Assembly: GCA_900315495.1 (NCBI GenBank)
Contig: OMZJ01000019.1
Span: 1 to 45,557 of the forward strand
Source of the DNA: an uncultured Lachnospiraceae bacterium
GTDB taxonomy: Bacteria; Bacillota; Clostridia; Lachnospirales; Lachnospiraceae
Direction: 5' to 3'
Length of the DNA: 45,557 bases
Positions 1 to 6,827 of the stretch are shown piece by piece. Both the position numbers and the translations under genes were made by a program. The notes under the pieces were generated by a model. It saw only the letters and a list, made by a program, of their open reading frames with translations. It did no database searches and was not told the DNA's origin. Each line of letters begins with the position of its first letter. Positions within the stretch are counted from its first letter, which is position 1.

Positions 1-17
1 CTTTCTTTCGGTTCCAT
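1..17 (-). CDS. 5' end of an unidentified gene (partial)
   Basis: On the minus strand a strong ribosome binding site (AGAGGAGG) is followed after seven bases by ATG and the codons for Met-Glu-Pro-Lys-Glu before the window ends. This is how a gene start looks here, and it lies about 65 bases downstream of the mtnA stop codon on the same strand, so it is probably the next gene of an mtnA operon. Five codons are too few to identify the product. Confidence 0.45.
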
Positions 18-83
18 GGATTTTTCCTCCTCTGTTTTCTGCCAGTCCGTGCACCAGCGGCATGCCCGCGCACGCCTGCAGTC

Positions 84-1154
84 TTATTCTCTGCCGAACA
101 GTTTCTTCAGGTTCGTGTCAAACGGCGGATAAACGATGCCCCGCTCGGTGACAATGCCCGTCACAAGGCTGTGGTCGGTCACGTCAAAGGCCGGATTGTA
201 GCTCTTGACTTCCTTCAGCGCCATCGGCTCCCGGTACCACATTTCCTTCACTTCCTCCGGATCACGCTCCTCGATATGGATCTGATCGCCGGAGGGCGTG
301 TCAAAGTCGATTGTGGAGCTCGGCCCCAGCGTATAGAACGGAATACCGTAATAGCGGGCGAGCACCGCGACGCCGGAGGTACCGATCTTGTTGGCGAAAT
401 CCCCGTTGGCGGCGATGCGGTCGCATCCCACGAAGACGGCGTTGATTCTGCCCTCCTTCATCACGATGGAGGCCATGTTGTCGCAGATCAGGGTGACGTC
501 AACCCCCGCTTTCTGCAGCTCATAGCTGGTCAGCCGTGCCCCCTGCAGCAGCGGCCTGGTCTCGTCGGCGTAGACGTGCAGGGGCATGCCGTGCTCCTGG
601 CCGTAGTAGATCGGCGCGGTGGCCGTGCCGTAGCCCAGGCAGGCGAGATATCCCGCGTTGCAGTGGGTCAGAATGCCGTCGCCGTCCTTGATGAGCGTGA
701 CCCCATATTCCGCGATTTTTTTCGTCATCGCAAGGTTCTCCGCGTCAATCTCCTTCGCCTGCTCTCCGAGAAGCCGGACGATCTCCGGCACCGCCGTTCC
801 TTTCCGCTCCCGGATCAGCCCGACCTGCTTTTTCAGCGCCCAGGAGAGGTTGACCGCGGTGGGCCGGGAGGAATTCAGGTACTCCGCCTTCTGCGTCATG
901 GTTTCCAGGAAATCATCATAGCTCCGGTTCGCTTCCCGCTGCGCCAGGACATACATGGCGTATCCCGCAAACACGCCGATTGCCGGCGCGCCTCTGACTT
1001 CCAGTTTCTTGATTGCGTCCCATGCCCTCTTCTCATCGCTGACCGTGATGTACTCCTCGTGATTCGGAAGCCGCGTCTGATCCAGAATCACGACGCTTTT
1101 CTCATCCTCCGAGAGCTTCACCACGTCCAGACGGGCACTGTTTGTCACCATCAT
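84..1154 (-). CDS. mtnA: S-methyl-5-thioribose-1-phosphate isomerase MtnA
   Basis: Cytosolic aldose-ketose isomerase of methionine salvage; it converts 5-methylthioribose 1-phosphate to the ribulose form. Homologues also act on 5-deoxyribose 1-phosphate. The 356-residue protein is a normal length for the family and belongs to the eIF2B alpha/beta/delta fold. Seen directly: the N-terminal VRGAPAIGVFAGYAM segment, the THCNAG motif with the catalytic Cys, the GCDRIAANGDFANKIGTS motif with the catalytic Asp, and the PSSTIDFDTPSG segment. I chose the ATG at 1154 because AAAGAAGG precedes it; an in-frame extension to 1223 has no ribosome binding site and does not resemble the family. No other salvage gene is visible, although another gene may start directly downstream. 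A weak extended -10 (TGTTAGAAT on the minus strand, 1315-1323) may drive it. Confidence 0.93.
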   Translation of the reverse strand: MMVTNSARLDVVKLSEDEKSVVILDQTRLPNHEEYITVSDEKRAWDAIKKLEVRGAPAIGVFAGYAMYVLAQREANRSYDDFLETMTQKAEYLNSSRPTAVNLSWALKKQVGLIRERKGTAVPEIVRLLGEQAKEIDAENLAMTKKIAEYGVTLIKDGDGILTHCNAGYLACLGYGTATAPIYYGQEHGMPLHVYADETRPLLQGARLTSYELQKAGVDVTLICDNMASIVMKEGRINAVFVGCDRIAANGDFANKIGTSGVAVLARYYGIPFYTLGPSSTIDFDTPSGDQIHIEERDPEEVKEMWYREPMALKEVKSYNPAFDVTDHSLVTGIVTERGIVYPPFDTNLKKLFGRE

Positions 1155-1314
1155 CTGCCGTATTCCTTCTTTCCTTCGTTCTAGTCCCTGCGCGTCCGGT
1201 CGGGCATTCCGGCTGTCCGTCACCGGTACGATCCGGAATGTCTCTGCTCCTCGCGCGTCTGAGAGCGGACACAGCAGTCACTGCGGCACGCCCGTCACAG
1301 CAGGGTACAGAGGC

Positions 1315-1320
1315 ATTCTA
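1315..1320 (-). promoter_or_regulatory. Possible extended -10 element for mtnA
   Basis: On the minus strand TGTTAGAAT reads as an extended -10 (TGn-TAGAAT). The -35 region is poor. Transcription would start near 1308 and leave a leader of about 150 bases before mtnA. I saw no riboswitch in that leader. Confidence 0.3.
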
Positions 1321-1457
1321 ACACATTTGACATTGGAAGGAAACCGGCGCCCTCTCTCTACAAAGCAGCCGGCCGGCGGGACGGCCTCAAAGCAGGTTCT
1401 GCCTTTCCCTGTACGCGATTGAAATTGCCCGGCGTAGTGCCGGACTTCGCTGCACAA

Positions 1458-1538
1458 ATCCGCCCTTACCTGTACAGAATTCAGGCGTATCAGTCAGATC
1501 GCCGCTCTGGCTGATCGGATCCGCCCTTACCTGTACAG
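1458..1538. repeat. Pair of identical 20-bp direct repeats between mtnA and coaBC
   Basis: The 20-base word ATCCGCCCTTACCTGTACAG occurs at 1458-1477 and again at 1519-1538, 61 bases apart. A shorter related word (CCCTGTACG) lies near 1407. Both copies end in the near-palindrome CTGTACAG, and the pair lies just upstream of the coaBC promoter. The rest of the 1155-1700 gap holds only the two promoter candidates. Confidence 0.7.
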
Positions 1539-1568
1539 GATTTAGAACAAAGCAGGCCCAGGCGGCCC

Positions 1569-1597
1569 TTGCCGGAACCCCGGGAAAAAGTTATACT
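1569..1597 (+). promoter_or_regulatory. Promoter for the coaBC operon
   Basis: A -35 box TTGCCG (1569-1574), a 17-base spacer and a -10 box TATACT (1592-1597) predict transcription starting near 1604. This leaves a leader of about 95 bases before the coaBC ATG and argues against the longer reading frame that opens at 1569. Confidence 0.55.
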
Positions 1598-1700
1598 GAA
1601 AACAAAGAAGCTTCCGGCGCAGAACGCGTCCGCAGCCGTGCAGAACGGCCGGATTCCGCGGTTTTCCGTCCCTGGAGGCAGAAAGGCAGGTGAACCCGTC

Positions 1701-2909
1701 ATGCTCCGGGGAAAATGCATTCTTCTCGGCGTCACCGGGAGTATCGCGGCGTACAAGGCCGCATCCCTCGCAAGCGCACTGGTCAAGCAGCACGCGGAAG
1801 TCCATGTGCTGATGACAAAGAACGCGGTCAATTTCATCAACCCGATCACCTTTGAAACCCTGACCGGTCACAAGTGCCTGGTCGATACCTTTGACCGCAA
1901 TTTCGAATTCAGCGTGGAGCATGTCTCTCTCGCCAAGAAGGCGGACGCCGTGATGATCGCGCCGGCCAGCGCTGATATCATCGGAAAAATCGCGGGCGGT
2001 ATTGCGGATGACATGCTGACCACTACCGTGATGGCCTGCACCTGCCCGGTGTACCTCTCGCCCGCGATGAATACCCGGATGTTTGAGAACCCGATCGTGC
2101 AGGACAACCTGGCAAAGCTGGCCCGGTTCGGGTACCGGATCATTTCGCCGGCGGAAGGGCATCTTGCCTGCGGCGACACCGGCGCGGGCAAGATGCCGGA
2201 GCCCCAGGATCTGCTGCAGTATCTCCTGTACGAATGCGCCTTCCCGAAGGATTTCGCCGGGAAAAAGATCCTGGTCACGGCCGGCCCCACCCGGGAAGCC
2301 GTGGACCCGGTGCGCTTCCTGTCCAACTATTCCACCGGCAAGATGGGATACGCGCTGGCGCGGATCGCCGCCTTCCGGGGCGCCGATGTCACGCTGGTCT
2401 CCGGCCCCGTCAGCCTGACGCCACCGCCCTTTGTCACGACGGTCCCGGTGACAAGCGCCCGGGAGATGTTTGACGCGGTGACTTCCCGCGCGGAAGCATC
2501 CGATATCATCATCAAGGCCGCCGCCGTGGCGGACTACCGGCCGGCCGCCCCCGCTTCCGAAAAGATCAAGAAGCAGGCCGGCGGCGATGACCTGAATCTC
2601 CGCCTGAAGCGCACCGACGACATCCTGGCGTGGCTGGGCGCGCACAGGAGGGACGGCCAGTTCCTGTGCGGTTTTTCCATGGAAACGCAGAATCTTCTGG
2701 AGAACTCCCGGGCCAAGCTGCAGAAGAAAAATCTGGACATGATCGTCGCCAACAGCCTGCGGACGGCCGGCGCGGGCTTCGGCGGGGATACCAACATCGT
2801 GACCCTGATTACCCCGGCCGACGAGACGGCTCTTCCTCTTCTGTCCAAGGAAGAAACCGCCGTAAAGATCCTGGACAGAATCGCAAAGGCGCTCGGACTT
2901 CTGGCATGA
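1701..2909 (+). CDS. coaBC: Bifunctional CoaBC (phosphopantothenoylcysteine synthase/decarboxylase)
   Basis: Cytosolic enzyme of coenzyme A synthesis. It joins 4'-phosphopantothenate to cysteine (CoaB) and decarboxylates the product to 4'-phosphopantetheine (CoaC). The 402 residues match the usual length of about 400. The N-terminal flavin decarboxylase half shows VTGSIAAYKA, His74 in SVEHVSLAKKAD, the PAMNTRMF motif and the catalytic Cys157 in ACGDTGAGKM. The CoaB half begins near residue 188 with LVTAGPTREAVDPVRFLSN, then YSTGKMGYALA and KAAAVADYRP. The ATG at 1701 is preferred: it gives the family start (MLRGKCILLGVTGS) with AGGTG upstream and fits the promoter. It is the first gene of a plus-strand operon with the pantothenate transporter and coaX. 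Confidence 0.95.
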   Translation: MLRGKCILLGVTGSIAAYKAASLASALVKQHAEVHVLMTKNAVNFINPITFETLTGHKCLVDTFDRNFEFSVEHVSLAKKADAVMIAPASADIIGKIAGGIADDMLTTTVMACTCPVYLSPAMNTRMFENPIVQDNLAKLARFGYRIISPAEGHLACGDTGAGKMPEPQDLLQYLLYECAFPKDFAGKKILVTAGPTREAVDPVRFLSNYSTGKMGYALARIAAFRGADVTLVSGPVSLTPPPFVTTVPVTSAREMFDAVTSRAEASDIIIKAAAVADYRPAAPASEKIKKQAGGDDLNLRLKRTDDILAWLGAHRRDGQFLCGFSMETQNLLENSRAKLQKKNLDMIVANSLRTAGAGFGGDTNIVTLITPADETALPLLSKEETAVKILDRIAKALGLLA

Positions 2910-3057
2910 GCCGGAATCCGGTTTCCGCGCGACGGACCCGGCGGGATCCTCCCTCAATGCCCGGGCTGTCAGGCGGTCTGCGCCGGATGTCACCCGTCCA
3001 TTTGTTCCGGCGAAATGCCGGCCCCGGTACTGTATCCCCGGCAAAGGGGAACAATAA

Positions 3058-3064
3058 CTAAGGA
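3058..3064 (+). promoter_or_regulatory. Strong ribosome binding site of the panT-like gene
   Basis: TAAGGAGG stands just before the ATG at 3073 and fixes that start. The 163-base gap after coaBC otherwise holds only a small CCGGC/GCCGG hairpin near 3010. Confidence 0.6.
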
Positions 3065-3072
3065 GGAAACCT

Positions 3073-3711
3073 ATGACTGCCGCAAAGCATGCGTCTGCCC
3101 CGGGAGCATCCCGGACGGCGAAACTCGTCATTCTCGGTCTGATGACCGCCATTCTGCTTCTGATGTCCTTTACCCCGCTCGGGTACCTGAACATCGGCCC
3201 GCTCGCCATTACCTTCAATACGATTCCGGTGGCGATTTCCGCCATCGTGCTCGGCCCCGCCGGCGGCGCGTTCGCGGGCGCGGTCTTCGGGCTGACCAGC
3301 TTCGGCCAGTGCATCGGCATCGGCGGCTCCAGCGCGATGGGCGTGATCCTGTTCGGCATCAACCCGTTCCTCGCCTTTGTCCAGCGCTTCGTGCCGCGCG
3401 TACTGTTCGGCTTTCTGTGCGGTTACATCTTCCGCGGCATGCGGAGGGTGACAAGCGTCTATGTGTCCAGCGCGGTCACGGGCTTTTTCGCCGCATTTCT
3501 GAACACGGCCTTCTTCATGCTGGCGCTGGTGCTGCTCTTCGGAAACACCGAATATGTGCGGGATCTGATCGGCGGGCGGAATATTCTGCTCTTCATCGTC
3601 TCCTTCGTGGGCGTGAACGCGGCGGCCGAGATGGTCTCCACCACCATCATCACTGCGGCAGTCAGCACGGCACTCTACAAGGCGCGCGTGCTGCCGCACG
3701 AGACACACTGA
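3073..3711 (+). CDS. ECF transporter S component, probably pantothenate-specific (PanT)
   Basis: Membrane substrate-binding subunit of an energy-coupling factor importer. It captures a vitamin outside the cell and works with a shared EcfT/EcfA module, which is not in this window. The 212-residue protein has about six hydrophobic segments and the hallmark order of the family: a first helix (LVILGLMTAILLLMSF), then the GPLAITFNTIPVAISAIVLGP stretch, then a GGAFAGAVFGLTSF loop-helix. The vitamin is inferred from context: it lies between coaBC and coaX, the enzymes that act on pantothenate, and ends only 14 bases before coaX. The start follows an AAGGAGG site. Another vitamin S component (for example for biotin or thiamine) cannot be excluded from sequence alone. 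Confidence 0.8.
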   Translation: MTAAKHASAPGASRTAKLVILGLMTAILLLMSFTPLGYLNIGPLAITFNTIPVAISAIVLGPAGGAFAGAVFGLTSFGQCIGIGGSSAMGVILFGINPFLAFVQRFVPRVLFGFLCGYIFRGMRRVTSVYVSSAVTGFFAAFLNTAFFMLALVLLFGNTEYVRDLIGGRNILLFIVSFVGVNAAAEMVSTTIITAAVSTALYKARVLPHETH

Positions 3712-3725
3712 CCGGGGAAAATCCT

Positions 3726-4493
3726 ATGATACTCGCAATTGACATCGGCAATACCCATACCGTCATCGGCGGCATTGACGCAGAAAAGACCCGTTTCGTG
3801 GAACGGGTCAGCACAGACCGCAACCGGACGGATCTGGAATACGCGGTTCTGCTCCGCAACGCGCTGAATCTGCACGGCATCACAGACGGCACCATCGAGG
3901 GAGCGATCGTCAGTTCCGTGGTGCCGCCTGTCACCCAGGCCATCCGGGGCGCGGTGCAGAAGGTCCTCGGAATTACGCCGATGCAGGTCAGCGCCGGCAT
4001 GAAGTCCGGCATGAACATCCGCATGGACAATCCCGCCTCGGTGGGAAGCGACCTGATCGCGGACGCGGTGGGCGCCCTTTCCTGCTATCCGGCGCCGCTC
4101 ATCATCTTTGATTTCGGCACCGCCTCCACCGTTTCGGTGATCGATCGGGACCGGAATTACATCGGCGGAATGATCTTCCCCGGCGCCGCCCTGTCGCTGT
4201 CCGCCCTTTCGGCGCGCACAGCCCAGCTGCCGGCCATTGACCTGACCGCGCCGAAGAAGCTGATCGGCACCAACACCGTCGACTGCATGAAGGCCGGCGT
4301 AATCTACAGCAATGCGGCGGCCATGGACGGCCTGACAGAGCGGATTTCCGAGGAACTCGGCCAGAAGGCAACCGCCGTCGCGACCGGCGGGCTTGCGAAG
4401 CTGATCGTCCCCTACTGCCGCACCGGCATCATTCTGGACGAGGACCTGCTTCTCAAGGGGCTCCGCGTATTCTACGAGAAAAACAAAAGATGA
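3726..4493 (+). CDS. coaX: Type III pantothenate kinase CoaX
   Basis: First committed enzyme of coenzyme A synthesis: ATP-dependent phosphorylation of pantothenate. Type III enzymes are not inhibited by CoA. The 255 residues fit the family. Motifs seen: the phosphate-binding start MILAIDIGNTHT with Asp6, a VVPPVT segment, the VGSDLIADAVGA motif carrying the probable catalytic base Asp109, the adenosine-side DFGTASTVSVID motif, and GGMIFPG. The usual GADR is GSDL here, a mild departure. I chose the ATG at 3726 (preceded by GGGGAAAA) because it gives the invariant N-terminus. Its stop overlaps the azlC start by four bases (ATGA), so the two are probably translationally coupled. Confidence 0.94.
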   Translation: MILAIDIGNTHTVIGGIDAEKTRFVERVSTDRNRTDLEYAVLLRNALNLHGITDGTIEGAIVSSVVPPVTQAIRGAVQKVLGITPMQVSAGMKSGMNIRMDNPASVGSDLIADAVGALSCYPAPLIIFDFGTASTVSVIDRDRNYIGGMIFPGAALSLSALSARTAQLPAIDLTAPKKLIGTNTVDCMKAGVIYSNAAAMDGLTERISEELGQKATAVATGGLAKLIVPYCRTGIILDEDLLLKGLRVFYEKNKR

Positions 4494-5281
4494 GCGCAGA
4501 GAAAGCAGAAAATAAGGCCGGGGCCGGGCACAGACCTGTTCTTGCCAACAGCCGCCAGTGGTATGCGCGCGGGCTGCGGCACGGCATTCCGATCTGCCTG
4601 GGTTATTTTGCCGTGTCCTTTGCCCTTGGCATCGCCGCCCGCGGTGCCGGAATGAATGCGCTGCAGGCGTTTGTCATGTCCCTGGGAATGACAGCCTCCG
4701 CCGGTGAGTTCGCGGCCATCGGGCTGATTGCCTCCGGGGCCGGTGCGCTGGAGATGATTTTTACCACCCTGATTGTCAATCTGCGGTACTTTCTCATGAG
4801 CTGCTCCCTCGCCCAGAAGCTTCCGGAGGGAATCCGGCCCGTCCATCGGTTTCTGACCGCCTACTGTGTGACCGACGAAATCTTCGGCCTGTCCGCTGCG
4901 GTTCCGGGGGGCTTGAATCCGTTTTACTCCTACGGGATGATGACCGTTGCCGCAGCCGGGTGGTGTCTGGGGACGGTTCTCGGCGTTCTGGCCGGGAGCA
5001 TCCTGCCGGAGATCGTGGTCAGCGCGCTGAGCGTCGCGATGTACGGCATGTTTCTGGCCATCGTGATCCCGCCCTCCCGCAAGAGCCGCTTTATCCTCGG
5101 CCTGGTCGCGATTTCCATGGCGGCCAGCGGGCTGTTCTCGGTTCTGCCGGTTTTGCGGCAGATTTCCTCCGGCTTCCGGGTCATTCTTCTGACCATTGCG
5201 ATCGCCGGCATCGCCGCTGTCATCCGTCCGCTGCCGGAGGTGCCGGAGGGATCAGATTCTGCAGGCACAGAACACCGATAA
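4490..5281 (+). CDS. azlC: AzlC family branched-chain amino-acid export subunit
   Basis: Large membrane subunit of the AzlCD exporter, which in characterised cases expels leucine, isoleucine, valine and analogues. The 263-residue protein shows the family signature near the N-terminus (RHGIPICLGYFAVSFALGIAA), the conserved NLRYFLMSCSL segment and about seven hydrophobic stretches, with a polar tail. It starts inside the coaX stop codon. Its placement in a CoA operon is suggestive, because pantothenate is made from the valine precursor ketoisovalerate, but the link is inference. azlD follows after an 86-base gap that carries a long hairpin. Confidence 0.9.
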   Translation: MSAEKAENKAGAGHRPVLANSRQWYARGLRHGIPICLGYFAVSFALGIAARGAGMNALQAFVMSLGMTASAGEFAAIGLIASGAGALEMIFTTLIVNLRYFLMSCSLAQKLPEGIRPVHRFLTAYCVTDEIFGLSAAVPGGLNPFYSYGMMTVAAAGWCLGTVLGVLAGSILPEIVVSALSVAMYGMFLAIVIPPSRKSRFILGLVAISMAASGLFSVLPVLRQISSGFRVILLTIAIAGIAAVIRPLPEVPEGSDSAGTEHR

Positions 5282-5310
5282 GCCATGGCGGGTTCTTAAA
5301 AAACAACGCA

Positions 5311-5349
5311 GCCGCGCGGGAACCCTGGCTGCACAGGTTCCCGCGCGGC
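5311..5349 (+). promoter_or_regulatory. 14-bp perfect hairpin between azlC and azlD
   Basis: The arms 5311-5324 (GCCGCGCGGGAACC) and 5336-5349 are exact reverse complements around an 11-base loop. No T-run follows; the azlD ribosome binding site begins four bases later. The hairpin could be an RNA processing/stability element, a translation control element, or a terminator with poor efficiency. On the opposite strand it is followed by a T-rich stretch (TTGTTTTTT) a few bases away. Confidence 0.7.
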
Positions 5350-5367
5350 GTTTCAAGGAGATTTCTC

Positions 5368-5673
5368 TTGTCCCGGAATATTTATGCTGCGCTTCTTCTG
5401 ATGATTCTGACGGTCTACCTGATCCGTCTTCTCCCGTTCCTGTTTCTCCGGAAACCAATCAAAAACCGCTGGTTCCGGTCCTTCCTCTCCTATGTGCCCT
5501 ATGTCACGCTGTCGGTAATGACCTTCCCGGCGATTCTCACCGCGGCGCGCATTCCCGCCGCCGGGGCGGCCGCGCTGATTGTCGGCGTGATTGTGGCCTG
5601 GTGGCGCGGCGACCTGTTCACTGTCGCCTTAAGTAGCTGTGCCGTGGTCTTCCTGTTTGAACTAATCTTTTGA
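5368..5673 (+). CDS. azlD: AzlD family branched-chain amino-acid export subunit
   Basis: Small membrane partner of AzlC, needed for branched-chain amino-acid export. The 101-residue protein has the expected length and hydrophobic pattern: YAALLLMILTVYLIRLLPFL, then a KNRWFRSFLSYVPYVTLSVM segment typical of AzlD, then two further helices. I chose the TTG at 5368 because AAGGAG lies seven bases upstream and it gives the right length; no ATG upstream makes sense. Last gene of the plus-strand operon, followed directly by a terminator. Confidence 0.85.
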   Translation: MSRNIYAALLLMILTVYLIRLLPFLFLRKPIKNRWFRSFLSYVPYVTLSVMTFPAILTAARIPAAGAAALIVGVIVAWWRGDLFTVALSSCAVVFLFELIF

Positions 5674-5680
5674 AAAGCCT

Positions 5681-5720
5681 CGGGGCCGGTCAGATCCGTC
5701 ATCGGATCTGACCGGCCCCG
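5681..5720. terminator. Terminator after azlD, possibly bidirectional
   Basis: An 18-bp perfect stem (arms 5681-5698 and 5703-5720) with a four-base loop is followed on the plus strand by CTGTTTCTGT and on the minus strand by GAGGCTTTTC. It ends the coaBC-azlD operon and may also stop transcription arriving from the minus-strand gene at 5788. Confidence 0.85.
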
Positions 5721-5787
5721 CTGTTTCTGTATCCATCAATGACCGGTTTCCCGTTCTCTTTCTTTCCCCCACGGCAGATCTCTCTTC

Positions 5788-6720
5788 TTATTTCTTTTCT
5801 TTCTTCTCCTTCAATTTCTCCGAGAAGCGGATCGGCTCGGACAGATTCATTTTCGTGTCCTCCGATTCTTCCGATTTCTCTTCCGATTCAGACGGGAAGT
5901 CCGAAACCATGCAGTCGATCTCCGCCATCACGCGATGGTATTCCTCGGGATGCCGCTCCAGCAGGAACGACAGAAACTCCATCAGGATCTCGGTGTCAAA
6001 GGCCTGTGCCAAAAGGGCAATCGACCTTTGAACCTTTTCGTCTTCCACGGAATCGTCAAAGTCATCCGGGGAATCCGGCTCATCCGACTCATACAGATCA
6101 TTCCAAAAATCATCGTCATCCGGCAGAATCTCGCTCCTGCTGCTGCGGCGCCGGCGGGGAAACGTCATCTCCTCCAGACTGCGGTTTATGGTCTCCGGAT
6201 CCAGCGCCAGACGGTGCAGACGGGTATCATCGGCATCCGGATCCGTCTCCACTTCCACCCCGTCCTTCTGAATCACCGGCGGGGCATAATTGTCATCAAC
6301 GCCCTCCCCGCCTTCCTCAAACCCGTCGCCTGCGGCCTTCAGAAGAACCGCATTCCGCTCGGCAAAATCCTCAACCTGCTTTTCCAGTTTGATCTGATGC
6401 ATCCAGCTGACTTGAAAACCATACATGTACAGAATCTGCCCGGCCGGAAGGATCCAGTCATCCAAAAGCGTTCTCTTCACGTCGAACAGATCCGCATCGG
6501 GCACCATGGCCGCATAAAAATCGAGGCTCTCCGGATCAATGATCGCGGTGTCCGGCGCGCTTCCGATCTCAAAGACATAATCCTGATCATTCTGCCAGCC
6601 GAAGGCGGCCTGGATCACCCGATGCAGGTCAAAGAATGTGATCTTTTCGGGAACCACCATGCGCCGCCAGACCGGCGGATGCGCACCTTTCAGGGTGATT
6701 TTCAGCTGATATCCTGCCAT
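5788..6720 (-). CDS. Plasmid pRiA4b ORF-3-like family protein
   Basis: The 310-residue protein belongs to the PRiA4b ORF-3 family, whose function is not known. The N-terminal 120 residues carry the family features: YQLKITLKGAHPPVWRRMVV, then FFDLHRVIQAAFGWQNDQDYVFEI, then LLDDWILPAGQILYMYGF. The C-terminal half is very acidic, with a run around DDDDFWNDLYESDEPDSPDD, and ends in a lysine-rich tail (KLKEKKEKK). The ATG at 6720 follows AGGAAAGG; upstream in-frame sequence is Arg-rich and not family-like. It follows glgP on the same strand after 107 bases with a hairpin between them. Members are common on plasmids and near mobile genes, but no such gene is near here. Confidence 0.8.
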   Translation of the reverse strand: MAGYQLKITLKGAHPPVWRRMVVPEKITFFDLHRVIQAAFGWQNDQDYVFEIGSAPDTAIIDPESLDFYAAMVPDADLFDVKRTLLDDWILPAGQILYMYGFQVSWMHQIKLEKQVEDFAERNAVLLKAAGDGFEEGGEGVDDNYAPPVIQKDGVEVETDPDADDTRLHRLALDPETINRSLEEMTFPRRRRSSRSEILPDDDDFWNDLYESDEPDSPDDFDDSVEDEKVQRSIALLAQAFDTEILMEFLSFLLERHPEEYHRVMAEIDCMVSDFPSESEEKSEESEDTKMNLSEPIRFSEKLKEKKEKK

Positions 6721-6774
6721 AGACCGGACCTTTCCTTTCTGCGCCGGATCGCTCTGCTCTCCCAGCCGCCGGCC

Positions 6775-6814
6775 GCGGGGCCGTCTCCTCCGAAACGGCG
6801 GAAAACGGCCCCGC
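6775..6814 (-). other. Hairpin directly after glgP
   Basis: The 10-bp arms GCGGGGCCGT (6775-6784) and its complement (6805-6814) enclose a second short stem. It begins 13 bases past the glgP stop codon. On the minus strand the T-run comes before the stem, not after it, so it does not look like a classic terminator. Confidence 0.5.
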
Positions 6815-6827
6815 AAAAAATTTGTTT

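Noticed and set aside
1155..1400. SAM riboswitch in the mtnA leader
   Set aside because: No recognisable SAM-I or SAM-II core sequence or paired elements were found by eye.
1542..3362. Long minus-strand open frame opposite coaBC
   Set aside because: It is antisense to a well-supported gene, has no domain resemblance, and arises from GC-rich codon bias in the real frame.
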